A DNA stretch of 64,000 nucleotides from positions 5,828,001-5,892,000 of the forward strand of contig NZ_CP104562.2 of assembly GCF_025398155.2 (NCBI RefSeq). The letters are read 5' to 3'. Shown here piece by piece: positions 44,826-53,991 of the stretch. The translations under genes were made by a program, and so were the position numbers. Origin of the DNA: Roseateles amylovorans (GTDB lineage Bacteria; Pseudomonadota; Gammaproteobacteria; Burkholderiales; Burkholderiaceae_C). Under the pieces are notes generated by a model that saw nothing but the letters and a program-made list of their open reading frames with translations, was not told the origin of the DNA and ran no database searches. The stretch's first letter is position 1. Each line of letters opens with the position of its first letter.

Positions 44826-45599
44826 ATGTCCTTCTCCTTCATCGCCCCCCGTGCCGTGTCGGCCCTCTGCAGCAATGCCGGATCGATCGATGACGCCCAT
44901 CCGGCGCCCGCTCACCGGCGCTCGGCGGGCGCCTGCTTCGGCGACGAGACGGTCGACCTGACCCTCGACGCGTGTGGACAAGCCTTGCGCGAAGGCATGG
45001 ACCACCTGCTTGAACTGGAACACGCGTACGGCATCGCTCCGGCGGCCTTGAGAACCGCGATGCAGCGCCGAATGGCCGATCTGCGGCAATTGCAGGTCGT
45101 CAGTTCCAGACTGATCGCGGATGTGCATGAGGGCGATCGCTGCCCTCAGATCCGGGCGCGGGCCGTGACCTTGTTCCGCGACAGCGGCTCGGCGCTTCGC
45201 CAGCTGCTCGACCGGGCGCCTCCAGACGCACTGCGCCTCGGCCTGATTCGGGAAAACATCCATCGGACCTTGCTGGAAGGCACCTTGCGGACACTCCACC
45301 CCGAGGTCCACCATCGGGTCCCGTCGCTGGAAAAGCATCTGGTCTTGATGCGGCAGGCCGACACCCTGCGCGACATCGACACCGTCATTGCCAGGGTCCA
45401 AGAACTGTCCAGTGCCCTGCACGGCCTGAGCGACGAAGTGAAGGCGGTCCGTGCCTCGTTGCGCGTGCAGGACAGGTTGGCGAGCCTCTATCGGGCTGGC
45501 GGCCCGGCCCGGACCGAGCCCGCGCCTCCCGGAGCGGATGCACCTGTGCGCGCCGCGCGCGGCAGAGGCCGGCCTCGGCGGCATACTCCGCGGCCATGA
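44826..45599 (+). CDS. Unrecognised helical protein, single copy of the module at 41063
   Basis: 257 aa, no signal peptide. Predicted all-helical up to residue about 220, then a basic Arg/Pro-rich tail. It matches the modules of the 41063 protein by ordered anchors: MADLRQL (versus AELRQL), ALRQLLDRAPPDALRLGL (versus ALDQLLNQDSQALAVAL) and ADTLRDID (versus ADNLNDCH), with nearly the same spacing. The stop overlaps the AEC transporter ATG (ATGA), which supports translation of this frame. Function unknown. Confidence 0.7.
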   Translation: MSFSFIAPRAVSALCSNAGSIDDAHPAPAHRRSAGACFGDETVDLTLDACGQALREGMDHLLELEHAYGIAPAALRTAMQRRMADLRQLQVVSSRLIADVHEGDRCPQIRARAVTLFRDSGSALRQLLDRAPPDALRLGLIRENIHRTLLEGTLRTLHPEVHHRVPSLEKHLVLMRQADTLRDIDTVIARVQELSSALHGLSDEVKAVRASLRVQDRLASLYRAGGPARTEPAPPGADAPVRAARGRGRPRRHTPRP

Positions 45600-46573
45600 C
45601 TGCCGTCCTGTTCTACAAGCTGCTGGCGATCTTCATCGCCGCAGGCATGGGTTGGTTCGTCGGACACATGCGCTGGCTGGGCAAGGCCGGCGGCGACAAC
45701 GATCCGGCGCGCGTCCTTTCCAACCTGGCCTTCTACCTGTTCGTGCCGGCGCTCATGTTCCGCACCACGGCGCGGGTGGACTTCGCCACCCTGCCGTGGC
45801 TGACGGTGGCCGCCTTCTTCGTGCCGGTGGTGCTGATGCTGATCGGCGTTTACCTGTGGCAGCGGGCGCGGCATCCGGACAACCCGGCCGTGCCGGCGGT
45901 GCGGAGCATCACCGCGACCTTCGGCAACACGCTGCAGGTGGGCGTGCCCCTGGTGGCCGGTGTGTTCGGCGAAGACGGCCTGGCGGTGCACATCACCATC
46001 GTCAGCCTGCATGCCCTGACCCTGCTGACCATCGCCACCGTGCTGGTGGAATCCGATCTGGCCCGGCACCACCGCAGCGGCGCCAGCTTGTGGGGCATGG
46101 TGCTGGTCACGGTCCGCAACACGGTGATCCATCCGGTGGTGCTGCCGGTGCTGGCCGGCTTTGCCTGGAACCTGACCGGCCTGGGCCTGCCCACGGTGCT
46201 GGATGAAGTGCTGCAGATGCTGGGCAGCGCGGTGGTGCCGCTGTGCCTGGTGCTGATCGGCATGTCGCTTTCCTATTACGGCTGGCCCAAGGCCTGGCGG
46301 GAGATGAGCAGCCTGATCGTGCTCAAGCTGCTGGCCCTGCCGGCCCTGGTGCTGGTGATCGCGCACTGGGGGTTCGGGCTGTCGGGCATGGGCCTGTCGG
46401 TGATCGTGATGATGGCGGCGCTCCCGCCCGGCTCCAATGCCATGATGTTTGCGCAGCGCTATCGCACGCTGGAGGGCGAAGCCTCCGGCGCGGTGGTGGT
46501 GGCCACCATGCTGTTCGCACTGACCGCACCGCTGTGGTTGGCCGTGCCGGTGTGGCTGTCGCGCTGGGCTTGA
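45596..46573 (+). CDS. AEC family transporter (auxin efflux carrier-like)
   Basis: 325 aa with about ten membrane helices. Typical features are the N-terminal YKLLAIFIAAGMGWFVG, SNLAFYLFVPALMF, and the second-half pairing SAVVPLCLVLIGMSL with ALPPGSNAMMFAQRY. Bacterial AEC members export or import small organic anions such as malate; the substrate here is unknown. Translationally coupled to the helical protein gene upstream. Confidence 0.88.
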   Translation: MTAVLFYKLLAIFIAAGMGWFVGHMRWLGKAGGDNDPARVLSNLAFYLFVPALMFRTTARVDFATLPWLTVAAFFVPVVLMLIGVYLWQRARHPDNPAVPAVRSITATFGNTLQVGVPLVAGVFGEDGLAVHITIVSLHALTLLTIATVLVESDLARHHRSGASLWGMVLVTVRNTVIHPVVLPVLAGFAWNLTGLGLPTVLDEVLQMLGSAVVPLCLVLIGMSLSYYGWPKAWREMSSLIVLKLLALPALVLVIAHWGFGLSGMGLSVIVMMAALPPGSNAMMFAQRYRTLEGEASGAVVVATMLFALTAPLWLAVPVWLSRWA

Positions 46574-46828
46574 GCATCGAGGCGCTGCTCGGCGGTGTTC
46601 CGCGGCGTTCTGGAGCATTCGGCGGCAATCGCCTCCGTTGTGTGGCGGGCCACGCCGGTGTGAAGCGGGACGCCGGTCGACGCGGAGGTCCGACCGATGT
46701 CCGGTCGCCATCAAGGGGCGACCCTGACACCGATGGGGCCCTGAGCTTCCCGCACTTGTGAGCGGACGCCGCGGTGAGGTAGGGTGCGAGCCACCACATC
46801 ACCCTCCCCGCACGGGGACACCACGACC

Positions 46829-49726
46829 ATGCGAATCAAGAAGCCGGCCCCCGCCGCCCTCACCCTTGCGCTCTGGAGCGCGCTGAGCCTGGGCGCTCTG
46901 GCGCCGATGGCGGCCCTCAGCCCCGCCTGGGCTGCGACCGGCGCCGCCAGCGCGGTGACCACCGACGGCGGCTCGCTGCAGGTCAAGCTGGAGAAGGTCA
47001 AGCTGGCCAACGGCTTCGAGGTGATCCTGGTCGAGGACCATCGCCTGCCGCTGATCGCCTTCAACATGTGGGTGCATGCCGGCCCGCGCAACGAGGCCGC
47101 CGGCCAGACCGGCTTTGCCCATCTGTTCGAGCATCTGATGTTCGCCGGCACCCGACACATTCCGCGCGGTCAGGCCGACAAGATCGTGGATGCCGCCGGC
47201 GGCACCGACTCGAACGGCACCACCGACTTCGACCGCACCAACTACTTCTTCACCCTGCCCTCCAACCAGTTGGAACTGGGCCTGTGGCTGAAGTCCGACA
47301 TGCTGGGCTACATGATCGACGAGGTCGATTCGGTCGCGCTGGCCAACCAGCAGGACGTGGTGCGCAATGAGCGCCGCCAGTCGGTGGAGAACCGGCCCTA
47401 CGGCATCGTCGAGGAAGCGGTCTTCCAGGCGCTCTATCCCGAAGGCCATCCCTACCGGGCCTCGGTGATCGGCTCGCATGCGGACATCCAGTCGATCAAG
47501 CTGGCCGATGTGAAGGCCTTCGCCCGCCGCTACTACCGCCCCAACAACACCACGCTGGTGCTGGCCGGCGATTTCAATCCGGCCGATGCGAAGAAGCTGG
47601 TCGAGAAATACTTCGGCCCGTTGAAAGCCGGCGAGGCGGTGCCACCGGTCCATGTGCCGCAGCCCACGCTGACCGAAGAGAAACGCCTTGCAGTGACCGA
47701 CCGCATCGAGCTCTCCCGGCTGAACATTGCCTGGCACACGCCGGCGGTGTTCCAGCCGGGCGACGCGGAACTGGACATTGCCTCGCATGTGCTGGGCGGC
47801 GGCAAATCCAGCCGGCTGTACAAGACGCTGGTCTATGACAAGCAACTGGCGCAGTCGGTCTCGGTGTCGCAGTATTCGCTGTCACTGGGCTCGGTGTTCA
47901 ACATCGAGGTGGTGGCCCGGCCCGGCAAGTCGCTCGAAGAGATCGAGAAGCTGGTCAATGACGAGCTGGACGCGCTCTCGCAGAATCCGCCCACGCCCGA
48001 AGAGATGGCCCGCGCCCGCGCGGCGGTGGAAACCGGGCTGCTGACGCGGCTGGAAAAGGTGCAAGGCCTGGCCGACCAGATCAACTACTACAACCAGCAG
48101 GCGGGCGATCCCAATTACATGGCCAAGGACCTGGCACGCTACCAGGCCATGACCGCCGCCCAGGTGCGCGACGTGGTGGCCCAGCAGTTGAAGAAGACGG
48201 CCCGCGTGGTGGTTTACGCCACGCCTGGCGAGCAGAAGCTGGCCGCCGAAGTGCCGACGCCGCCGATGCCCACCCGCGCCGGCAAGGGCGAGCGTGAATC
48301 GCTCAATGCCGATGCGGCCTGGCGCAAGACGCCGCCCAAGTCGGGCAAGGCCAAGCCGCTCACGCTGCCCGAGGGCAAACGCACCACGCTGGCCAATGGA
48401 TTGACCGTGATCCAGGTGCCCAACCCCGGCCTGCCGCTGGTCAGCGCCAGCCTGGTGCTGCGCGCCGGCCAGACCGCCAACCCGGCGGACAAGCCCGGCC
48501 TGTCCAGCTTCACGGCGGCCATGCTGCAGCAAGGCACCCAGACCCGCAGCGCGCAGCAGATCGCCGATGAGGCAGCCGCCCTGGGCGCGACCCTGACCAG
48601 CGGCGCGGGTCGGGACGAGGCCCGGATCGAAGTCAGCAGCCTGAAGCGCAACTTCGGCCAGAGCCTGGCCCTGCTGGCCGACGTGGCGATGCATCCGGCC
48701 TTCGCCGAGGCCGAGGTCGAACGCCAGCGCGCCGAGCGACTCGCAGCACTCGCCCAGCAGCGCGAACAGGCGCCCTCGGTCGCGGCCGTGGTGGCCAACC
48801 GGGTGCTCTACGGTGAAGGTCATCCGCTGGCCCGCAGCAGCCTGGGCGACGAGGCCGCCATCCAGGCCACCGACGCCGCCTCGCTGCGCCAGTTCTGGCA
48901 GCGCCATTACCGCCCGGACGAGGCTGCGCTGGTGGTGGCGGGTGACCTGTCAGAGGCCGAGCTGAAGTCGCTGGTCGACAGCCTGTTTGCAAAGTGGGAG
49001 CGGCCGACAGCGGCAGCGGCGGCCGTCAACACCGCCGCACCGCAGCCGATCGACGCGCGCGTGGTGCTGGTGGACAAGCCCAATGCACCGCAGACCGCGC
49101 TGGCGGTGGTGGCCGCCGGACCGAAGGCCGGTGTGCGCGATGCCGCCGACCTCAAGGTGATGAACGCGGCCATGGGCGGCCTGTTCACCTCGCGCATCAA
49201 CACCCAGTTGCGAGAGGTCAAGGGCTACACCTACGGCATCTACTCCGCCTATTCGATGAACCGCGACAGCGGCAACTTCGCGATCCGCGGCAGCGTGCGC
49301 ACCGATGTGACCGGGGCCGCGCTGTCCGACATGTTCAAGGAGATCGACGGCATGCGGGCCAAGCCCATGGGTGCGGCCGAACTCAGTCGGGTGCGCAATG
49401 CGCAGTTGCTGGCACTGCCGGGGCTGTTCGATACCAACCGCGTGATGGCCGCCACCTACGCCAGCGAATGGGCGCTGGGCCAGCCGGCCGACAGCATCAC
49501 CTCGCTGCCGCGCCAGTACGGCGCCGTGACCGCGCAGAGCGCCTACCAGGCGGCGCGGACGCGAGTGGATCCCGCTGCGCTGATCGTGGTGGCGGTGGGC
49601 GACAAGGCCAAGGTGCTGCCGCAGCTCGAGGCGCTGGGCCGCAAGCCGCTGGCGCTGCGCGATGTGACCGGCGCCCCGGTCAGCGCCGCAGCCTCTGCGG
49701 TGCCGGCATCGGCGGCCAAGCCCTGA
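46829..49726 (+). CDS. Periplasmic M16 family zinc peptidase (two-domain, PqqL-like)
   Basis: 965 aa. Signal peptide (MRIKKPAPAALTLALWSAL to about residue 38, AWA). The N-terminal M16 unit has the inverted zinc motif HLFEH in GFAHLFEHLMFAG, with the downstream Glu in VVRNERRQSVENRPYG. A second M16 repeat (about 530-940) lacks the motif (LSSFTAAMLQQG), as is usual in inactive partner domains, and carries the substrate-binding GYTYGIYS signature. ATG 46829 places the signal peptide at the N-terminus. It probably degrades peptides in the periplasm. Confidence 0.92.
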   Translation: MRIKKPAPAALTLALWSALSLGALAPMAALSPAWAATGAASAVTTDGGSLQVKLEKVKLANGFEVILVEDHRLPLIAFNMWVHAGPRNEAAGQTGFAHLFEHLMFAGTRHIPRGQADKIVDAAGGTDSNGTTDFDRTNYFFTLPSNQLELGLWLKSDMLGYMIDEVDSVALANQQDVVRNERRQSVENRPYGIVEEAVFQALYPEGHPYRASVIGSHADIQSIKLADVKAFARRYYRPNNTTLVLAGDFNPADAKKLVEKYFGPLKAGEAVPPVHVPQPTLTEEKRLAVTDRIELSRLNIAWHTPAVFQPGDAELDIASHVLGGGKSSRLYKTLVYDKQLAQSVSVSQYSLSLGSVFNIEVVARPGKSLEEIEKLVNDELDALSQNPPTPEEMARARAAVETGLLTRLEKVQGLADQINYYNQQAGDPNYMAKDLARYQAMTAAQVRDVVAQQLKKTARVVVYATPGEQKLAAEVPTPPMPTRAGKGERESLNADAAWRKTPPKSGKAKPLTLPEGKRTTLANGLTVIQVPNPGLPLVSASLVLRAGQTANPADKPGLSSFTAAMLQQGTQTRSAQQIADEAAALGATLTSGAGRDEARIEVSSLKRNFGQSLALLADVAMHPAFAEAEVERQRAERLAALAQQREQAPSVAAVVANRVLYGEGHPLARSSLGDEAAIQATDAASLRQFWQRHYRPDEAALVVAGDLSEAELKSLVDSLFAKWERPTAAAAAVNTAAPQPIDARVVLVDKPNAPQTALAVVAAGPKAGVRDAADLKVMNAAMGGLFTSRINTQLREVKGYTYGIYSAYSMNRDSGNFAIRGSVRTDVTGAALSDMFKEIDGMRAKPMGAAELSRVRNAQLLALPGLFDTNRVMAATYASEWALGQPADSITSLPRQYGAVTAQSAYQAARTRVDPAALIVVAVGDKAKVLPQLEALGRKPLALRDVTGAPVSAAASAVPASAAKP

Positions 49727-49802
49727 TCGCGCCGGTGCGGACGACCGGGCGATGATGCCCGGCGGATGACGTCGATCGGCGTTGTCCGCCTGCGTTGGAC
49801 AC

Positions 49803-49839
49803 GGCCCGCGTGGTGCATACCGCGCGGGCCGTTGTCCTT
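49803..49839 (+). terminator. Possible terminator after M16 peptidase
   Basis: Inverted repeat GGCCCGCG / CGCGGGCC (stem 49803-49810 with 49823-49830) followed by a T-rich GTTGTCCTTT. Confidence 0.55.
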
Positions 49840-49858
49840 TGCGGCGATAGCGCTAAAG

Positions 49859-49953
49859 CGCATCGCACGTCAGCGCATCGCATCGCACGTCAGCGCATCA
49901 CTCGTCAGCGCATCTCTCGCCAGCGCATCACCCGTCAGCGCGTCATCGGCAAG
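49859..49953. repeat. 15-bp tandem repeat (CGCATCACYCGTCAG)
   Basis: About six copies, one truncated: CGCATCGCACGTCAG, partial, CGCATCACTCGTCAG, CGCATCTCTCGCCAG, CGCATCACCCGTCAG, and a diverged last copy. The array runs into the 3' end of the RhtB gene, whose stop (49935) lies inside a unit. Confidence 0.85.
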
Positions 49954-50549
49954 GCGGCGCCCATCAACGCGAACAGCGTGCCGCAGACCTGGTTGAAACG
50001 ACGGCCACTGCGTTCCAGCCACGGCCGCACGCGGTGTGCCAGGCTGGCGATCAGGATCTCGACCATCGCCTCGACCAGCACGAAGGTGGCGGCGAGTTGG
50101 CTGAACTGCAGCAGCAGATCGCGGTTCGGATCGATGAACTGCGGCAAGAAGGCGCCGTAGAACAGCAGCACCTTGGGATTGGAGATCGCCGACAGCAGCC
50201 CCTGCCGGAACAGTGACCGCGCCGAGGCCCGCGCCGCGCCGGCGGCACTCGGCGCCAACCTGATGGCCGGCGCTCGCCAGAGCTGAATGCCCAGCCAGAT
50301 CAGATAGGCGCCGCCGATCACCTTGAGCACCAGCAGCGCGCTGGAGGCGGTCTGCAGCAGCGCGCTGATGCCCAGCATCGACAGCGCAATCAGCGAGGTG
50401 AAACCCAGCGCGCCGCCGGCCACCGTCCACAGGGTGCGTCGATGCCCATGCATCGCCCCGTGCGCCAGCACCAGCAAGCTGTTGGGGCCGGGGGTGAGCG
50501 ACAGACCGATGACGGTCAGCAGATAGAGGGTCCAGGTGTGCAGCGCCAT
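49935..50549 (-). CDS. LysE/RhtB family amino acid exporter
   Basis: 204 aa with about six helices. Family signature near the N-terminus: LSLTPGPNSLLVLAHGAMHG, then LKVIGGAYLIWLGIQLWR and NPKVLLFYGAFLPQFIDP. Probably exports a neutral amino acid, homoserine or a similar metabolite. Its last codons are within a 15-bp tandem repeat array, so the C-terminal residues may vary between strains. Confidence 0.9.
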   Translation of the reverse strand: MALHTWTLYLLTVIGLSLTPGPNSLLVLAHGAMHGHRRTLWTVAGGALGFTSLIALSMLGISALLQTASSALLVLKVIGGAYLIWLGIQLWRAPAIRLAPSAAGAARASARSLFRQGLLSAISNPKVLLFYGAFLPQFIDPNRDLLLQFSQLAATFVLVEAMVEILIASLAHRVRPWLERSGRRFNQVCGTLFALMGAALPMTR

Positions 50550-50858
50550 GCACCGATTCTGGACCAGACCGGACCGGGCCGGCGCGGCGGTCGCGGCAGG
50601 CGCGAACGCTGTGGCATCCGCGTCACCGCGTCACCGCATCACCGCATCACGGCATCACGGCATCGCCCCGCCGCAGGCCTGCCTTCCGCCATTCCCATAG
50701 GCGCAGCGCCCCAGCAGCTTTGAGCAGCGGTCGATGGTCGGCCACGGCCGCCCGCCTGACCCCCACGAAGGCAGCCGTGGCGCCTTGCGATGGCTGACCG
50801 ACCGGTGCGCCGAACCCCACTCCACGCATCCGTCGGGGTGATGGTTCAGAATGCCGGC
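50550..50858. other. Non-coding gap (309 bp) between divergent rhtB-like gene and proA
   Basis: Holds both promoters and an 8-bp tandem array (50618-50665). No gene recognised; an in-frame extension of proA to 50790 has no family match. Confidence 0.5.
50618..50665. repeat. 8-bp tandem repeat (CCGCRTCA)
   Basis: Six consecutive octamers: CCGCGTCA twice, CCGCATCA twice, CGGCATCA, CGGCATCG. The stepwise pairs suggest recent duplication. Confidence 0.9.
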
Positions 50859-52133
50859 ATGACCGATCTGAACGCCTACATGACCGGCGTCGGCGAATCG
50901 GCCCGCCGGGCCGCAACGCTGATGGCCGCCGCGCCGACCGCCGCCAAGAACCAGGCCCTGCTGGCCCTGGCCCGCCGCCTGCGGGAGGCCGGCCCGGTGC
51001 TGGCCGAGGCCAATGAGCGCGACCTGGCCGCCGCCCGCGAGGCCGGGCTGGAGGCGCCGATGGTGGACCGGTTGCGGCTGGATGCGAAGGTGCTGGCCAC
51101 GGTCGCCGAAGGCTGCGAGCAGATCGCCGCCATGCCGGACCCCATCGGCGAGATCACCGGTGTGAAGCGCCGGCCCACCGGCATCAGCGTCGGCCAGATG
51201 CGGGTGCCGCTGGGCGTGTTCGGGATGATCTACGAAAGCCGCCCGAACGTGACCATCGAGGCCGCCTCGCTGGCGATCAAGAGCGGCAATGCCTGCATCC
51301 TGCGCGGCGGCTCCGAGGCGCTGCACAGCAACCTGGCTCTGGCGGCGCTGGTCGGCGACAGCCTGGACGACGCGGGCCTGCCGCGCGATGCCGTGCAGTT
51401 GATCAACACCGTGGACCGCGCCGCGGTGGGCCTGCTGATCACGATGCCGGCGCATGTCGACGTGATCATTCCGCGCGGCGGCAAGGGCCTGATCGAGCGC
51501 ATCAGCCGCGAGGCCCGGGTGCCGGTGATCAAGCACCTGGACGGCAATTGCCACAGCTATGTGGATGCGGAGGTCGACATCGACCTGGCCGTGACCGTGG
51601 TCGACAACGCCAAGACGCAGAAGTACAGCCCCTGCAATGCCACCGAGTCGCTGCTGGTGCATGCAGCCCAGGCGGCAAGTTTCCTGCCGCGCATCGGCAT
51701 GGTGTTCTCGGCCAAGGGTGTGGAGATGCGCGCCTGCCCGCGCGCGCTGGCGCTGCTGAGCCAGGTGCCCGGCGACCTGCGCCGCGCCGCCACCGAGGCG
51801 GACTGGGACACCGAGTACCTGGCGCCGATCATCAGCATCAAGGTGGTGGACAGCCTGGACGAGGCCATCGCCCACATCAATCGCCATGGTTCCCATCACA
51901 CCGATGCGATCCTGACGACCAACCACATGAACGCGATGCGCTTCCTGCGCGAGGTGGATTCCGCCAGCGTGATGGTCAATGCCAGCACCCGCTTTGCCGA
52001 CGGCTTCGAATACGGCCTGGGCGCGGAAATCGGCATCTCGACCGACAAGTTCCACGCCCGTGGACCCGTCGGCCTGGACGGGCTCACGTCGATGAAGTGG
52101 GTGGTGCTGGGTCAGGGCGAAGTCCGGAGCTGA
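50859..52133 (+). CDS. proA: Gamma-glutamyl phosphate reductase
   Basis: 424 aa. Second enzyme of proline synthesis: NADPH-dependent reduction of gamma-glutamyl phosphate to the semialdehyde. Signatures: VPLGVFGMIYESRPNVT, LRGGSEALHSN, the catalytic Cys segment KYSPCNATESLLVH, and the C-terminal VMVNASTRFADGFEYGLGAE. ATG 50859 (MTDLNAYMTG) is preferred over 50790. proB is not adjacent. Confidence 0.95.
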   Translation: MTDLNAYMTGVGESARRAATLMAAAPTAAKNQALLALARRLREAGPVLAEANERDLAAAREAGLEAPMVDRLRLDAKVLATVAEGCEQIAAMPDPIGEITGVKRRPTGISVGQMRVPLGVFGMIYESRPNVTIEAASLAIKSGNACILRGGSEALHSNLALAALVGDSLDDAGLPRDAVQLINTVDRAAVGLLITMPAHVDVIIPRGGKGLIERISREARVPVIKHLDGNCHSYVDAEVDIDLAVTVVDNAKTQKYSPCNATESLLVHAAQAASFLPRIGMVFSAKGVEMRACPRALALLSQVPGDLRRAATEADWDTEYLAPIISIKVVDSLDEAIAHINRHGSHHTDAILTTNHMNAMRFLREVDSASVMVNASTRFADGFEYGLGAEIGISTDKFHARGPVGLDGLTSMKWVVLGQGEVRS

Positions 52134-52164
52134 GACGGAAGGGCTCGCCGAAGGCGGGCCCGGC

Positions 52165-52260
52165 GGCCATCGGGCCATCGGGCCGTCAGGCCATCGGGCT
52201 GTCGGACCCTCGGACCGTCACGCCGTCAGGCCCGCAGACCGTCGAGCCATCGCGCCCATC
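52165..52260. repeat. 8-bp degenerate tandem array (GGCCGTCG)
   Basis: About twelve octamers in a row between proA and the DUF4139 gene, for example GGCCATCG (three copies), GGCCGTCA, GGCTGTCG, GACCGTCA, CGCCGTCA, GACCGTCG, AGCCATCG. Phase is kept over about 90 bp, then decays. Confidence 0.88.
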
Positions 52261-52323
52261 AGCCTGCCAAGCCATGTCGACAAATGCCTCTCGGTCCGTC
52301 AGGCCGCTCCGGCCCGCTGCGTC

Positions 52324-53919
52324 TCAAGGCAGTCCATCAACGACCGCTTCCTTCGGCACACTGATGCGATAGACCGCCTGGAATCGCTGCGTCTGCTGGG
52401 GCGCCAGCGGCAGTTCCCACATCTGGATGCCGGGCTGATCGCGCCAACCGGCACGGGTCACCGCCGGGGTGAACTGGGTCTGGACACGGATGTCCTCATG
52501 CTCGGCCACCGGCGCGGCCTCCAGCACCTGCAAGGTGACCGGCCGGGTGCGCAGGTTCTCGACCAGCCACTGGCGGGTGATGACGCTCTCGCGGCGTGAG
52601 CCGATCAGGCCGGTGGTGGCGCCCTCCCGCTTGTCCGGTTCCACCCGCACACGCAAGCGGTCGTCACGGCCGAAGGGAATCGACCAGGTGGTGTCGTCGC
52701 CCAGTTGCAGCGGCGTCTGTCCGATCAGGCTGTTGTCGCGAAACAGCTGCACCGGGCCGCTCGGCCAGGAGCCCTGCGGACGCGGCACCTCGGCCACGAG
52801 ATAGGCCGCCGCCTCGGTCTGCGGCTGCACCCGCGCCAGCAGCTTGGCTTCCATCGAGACCCGCCCGAGGCTGACGGTGGAGCGCTCGCCATTGGCCATC
52901 AGGGTGACCGGCTGCGGCAGGTCGTACTCGGCGCCGAACTCACCTTCGAACACGCTCGCATCGAAGTTCACCGTCGCGGCCCGCGAGCCGGTGACCGCCA
53001 CCTTGAACTCGGCCACGGGCGGCGCGGCAGGGGCTGGCGCGGCCATCGTCGCCATGGGCACACGATCGAAAAGAGAGGCCTCTCTCATGCGCGTCGCCAT
53101 CGACAGCGTCCACGGCTGCAAGGGGGAGGCGGCCGTGGTCTGGCGCGGTGGCACGGTCGACAAGCGCAGCTTCACATCCACCCAATCTTCTCCGCTGGCC
53201 TGGGCAATCTGGGCCAGTCGTTCGATGGACAGCGCGCCGCTGGTGGTGTCCAGCCGGGCGCGGTACTGCGGCTGCCAGCCGGCACCCGACAGTCGATAAC
53301 TCAGCCCCAGTTCGGTCTGACCAGGGGCCGACAGGCGCAGCGTGACCACCGAGACCTCGCCACCGGAGGCCAGTTGCGCCGCACGCGCGGCCCGCAATTG
53401 CAGGTCGATCTCGGTGAGGCGCTCCTGGAGCGCCTGCTGTCGCACGACCAGCTCCTGGCCGTTGCGCCGCAGGGTCTCCAGGCCGGCGGCCAGGCCGGGG
53501 CCGGGCTTGGCCTCGCGGTCCGACAGGCCCTTCAGATAGCCGAGCGCCAGATCCACACCGCTGATCTCGGCGTTGACGGCATCGCGCTGCTTTTCCAGTT
53601 CGAGCACCTTGGGATCGCGGCGGCGGCACTCCGGCAGCGCATCCCGCGACTGGCGCTCGATCTTGAGCTCGCCCAGATTCACGCCGGCCGGTGCCTGCAC
53701 CTGCAACGCATCCTGGTCCAGGCCCGCCGGCAGGCAGGAAAACCGGGCCAGGGTGGCGCCCGCAGGCACCCGCAGTTGGCGGTCCACCTGGGCGCCGCCC
53801 GGATAGAGCAGCACCTGGCGGATGGTCGAGGTCGGTGCGCCCGCCTGGGCCGCTGCGCTGATCGGCATGACCGCACCGGCGGCTCCGGCCAGCGCAAGAA
53901 TCGTGAACAGTCGTTGCAT
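52324..53919 (-). CDS. DUF4139 domain (mucoidy inhibitor MuiA-like) exported protein
   Basis: 531 aa. Signal peptide (MQRLFTILALAGAAGAVMP to about residue 25). An N-terminal DUF4140-like region (IRQVLLYPGGAQVDRQLRV), a coiled-coil stretch (about 115-205, KVLELEKQRDAVNAEI), and a DUF4139 beta-rich domain (LSYRLSGAGWQPQYRARLD, GEDWVDVKLRLST). Molecular role unknown. A strong RBS (AGGAGGACAAG) precedes ATG 53919; the frame extends antisense through queC but is not coding there. Confidence 0.85.
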   Translation of the reverse strand: MQRLFTILALAGAAGAVMPISAAAQAGAPTSTIRQVLLYPGGAQVDRQLRVPAGATLARFSCLPAGLDQDALQVQAPAGVNLGELKIERQSRDALPECRRRDPKVLELEKQRDAVNAEISGVDLALGYLKGLSDREAKPGPGLAAGLETLRRNGQELVVRQQALQERLTEIDLQLRAARAAQLASGGEVSVVTLRLSAPGQTELGLSYRLSGAGWQPQYRARLDTTSGALSIERLAQIAQASGEDWVDVKLRLSTVPPRQTTAASPLQPWTLSMATRMREASLFDRVPMATMAAPAPAAPPVAEFKVAVTGSRAATVNFDASVFEGEFGAEYDLPQPVTLMANGERSTVSLGRVSMEAKLLARVQPQTEAAAYLVAEVPRPQGSWPSGPVQLFRDNSLIGQTPLQLGDDTTWSIPFGRDDRLRVRVEPDKREGATTGLIGSRRESVITRQWLVENLRTRPVTLQVLEAAPVAEHEDIRVQTQFTPAVTRAGWRDQPGIQMWELPLAPQQTQRFQAVYRISVPKEAVVDGLP

Positions 53920-53991
53920 CTTGTCCTCCTGGACAATGACGGTAGCACGGCCCTGGCACACTTCCGGGTCTGCGTTTTCAGTCGTCGTCCC

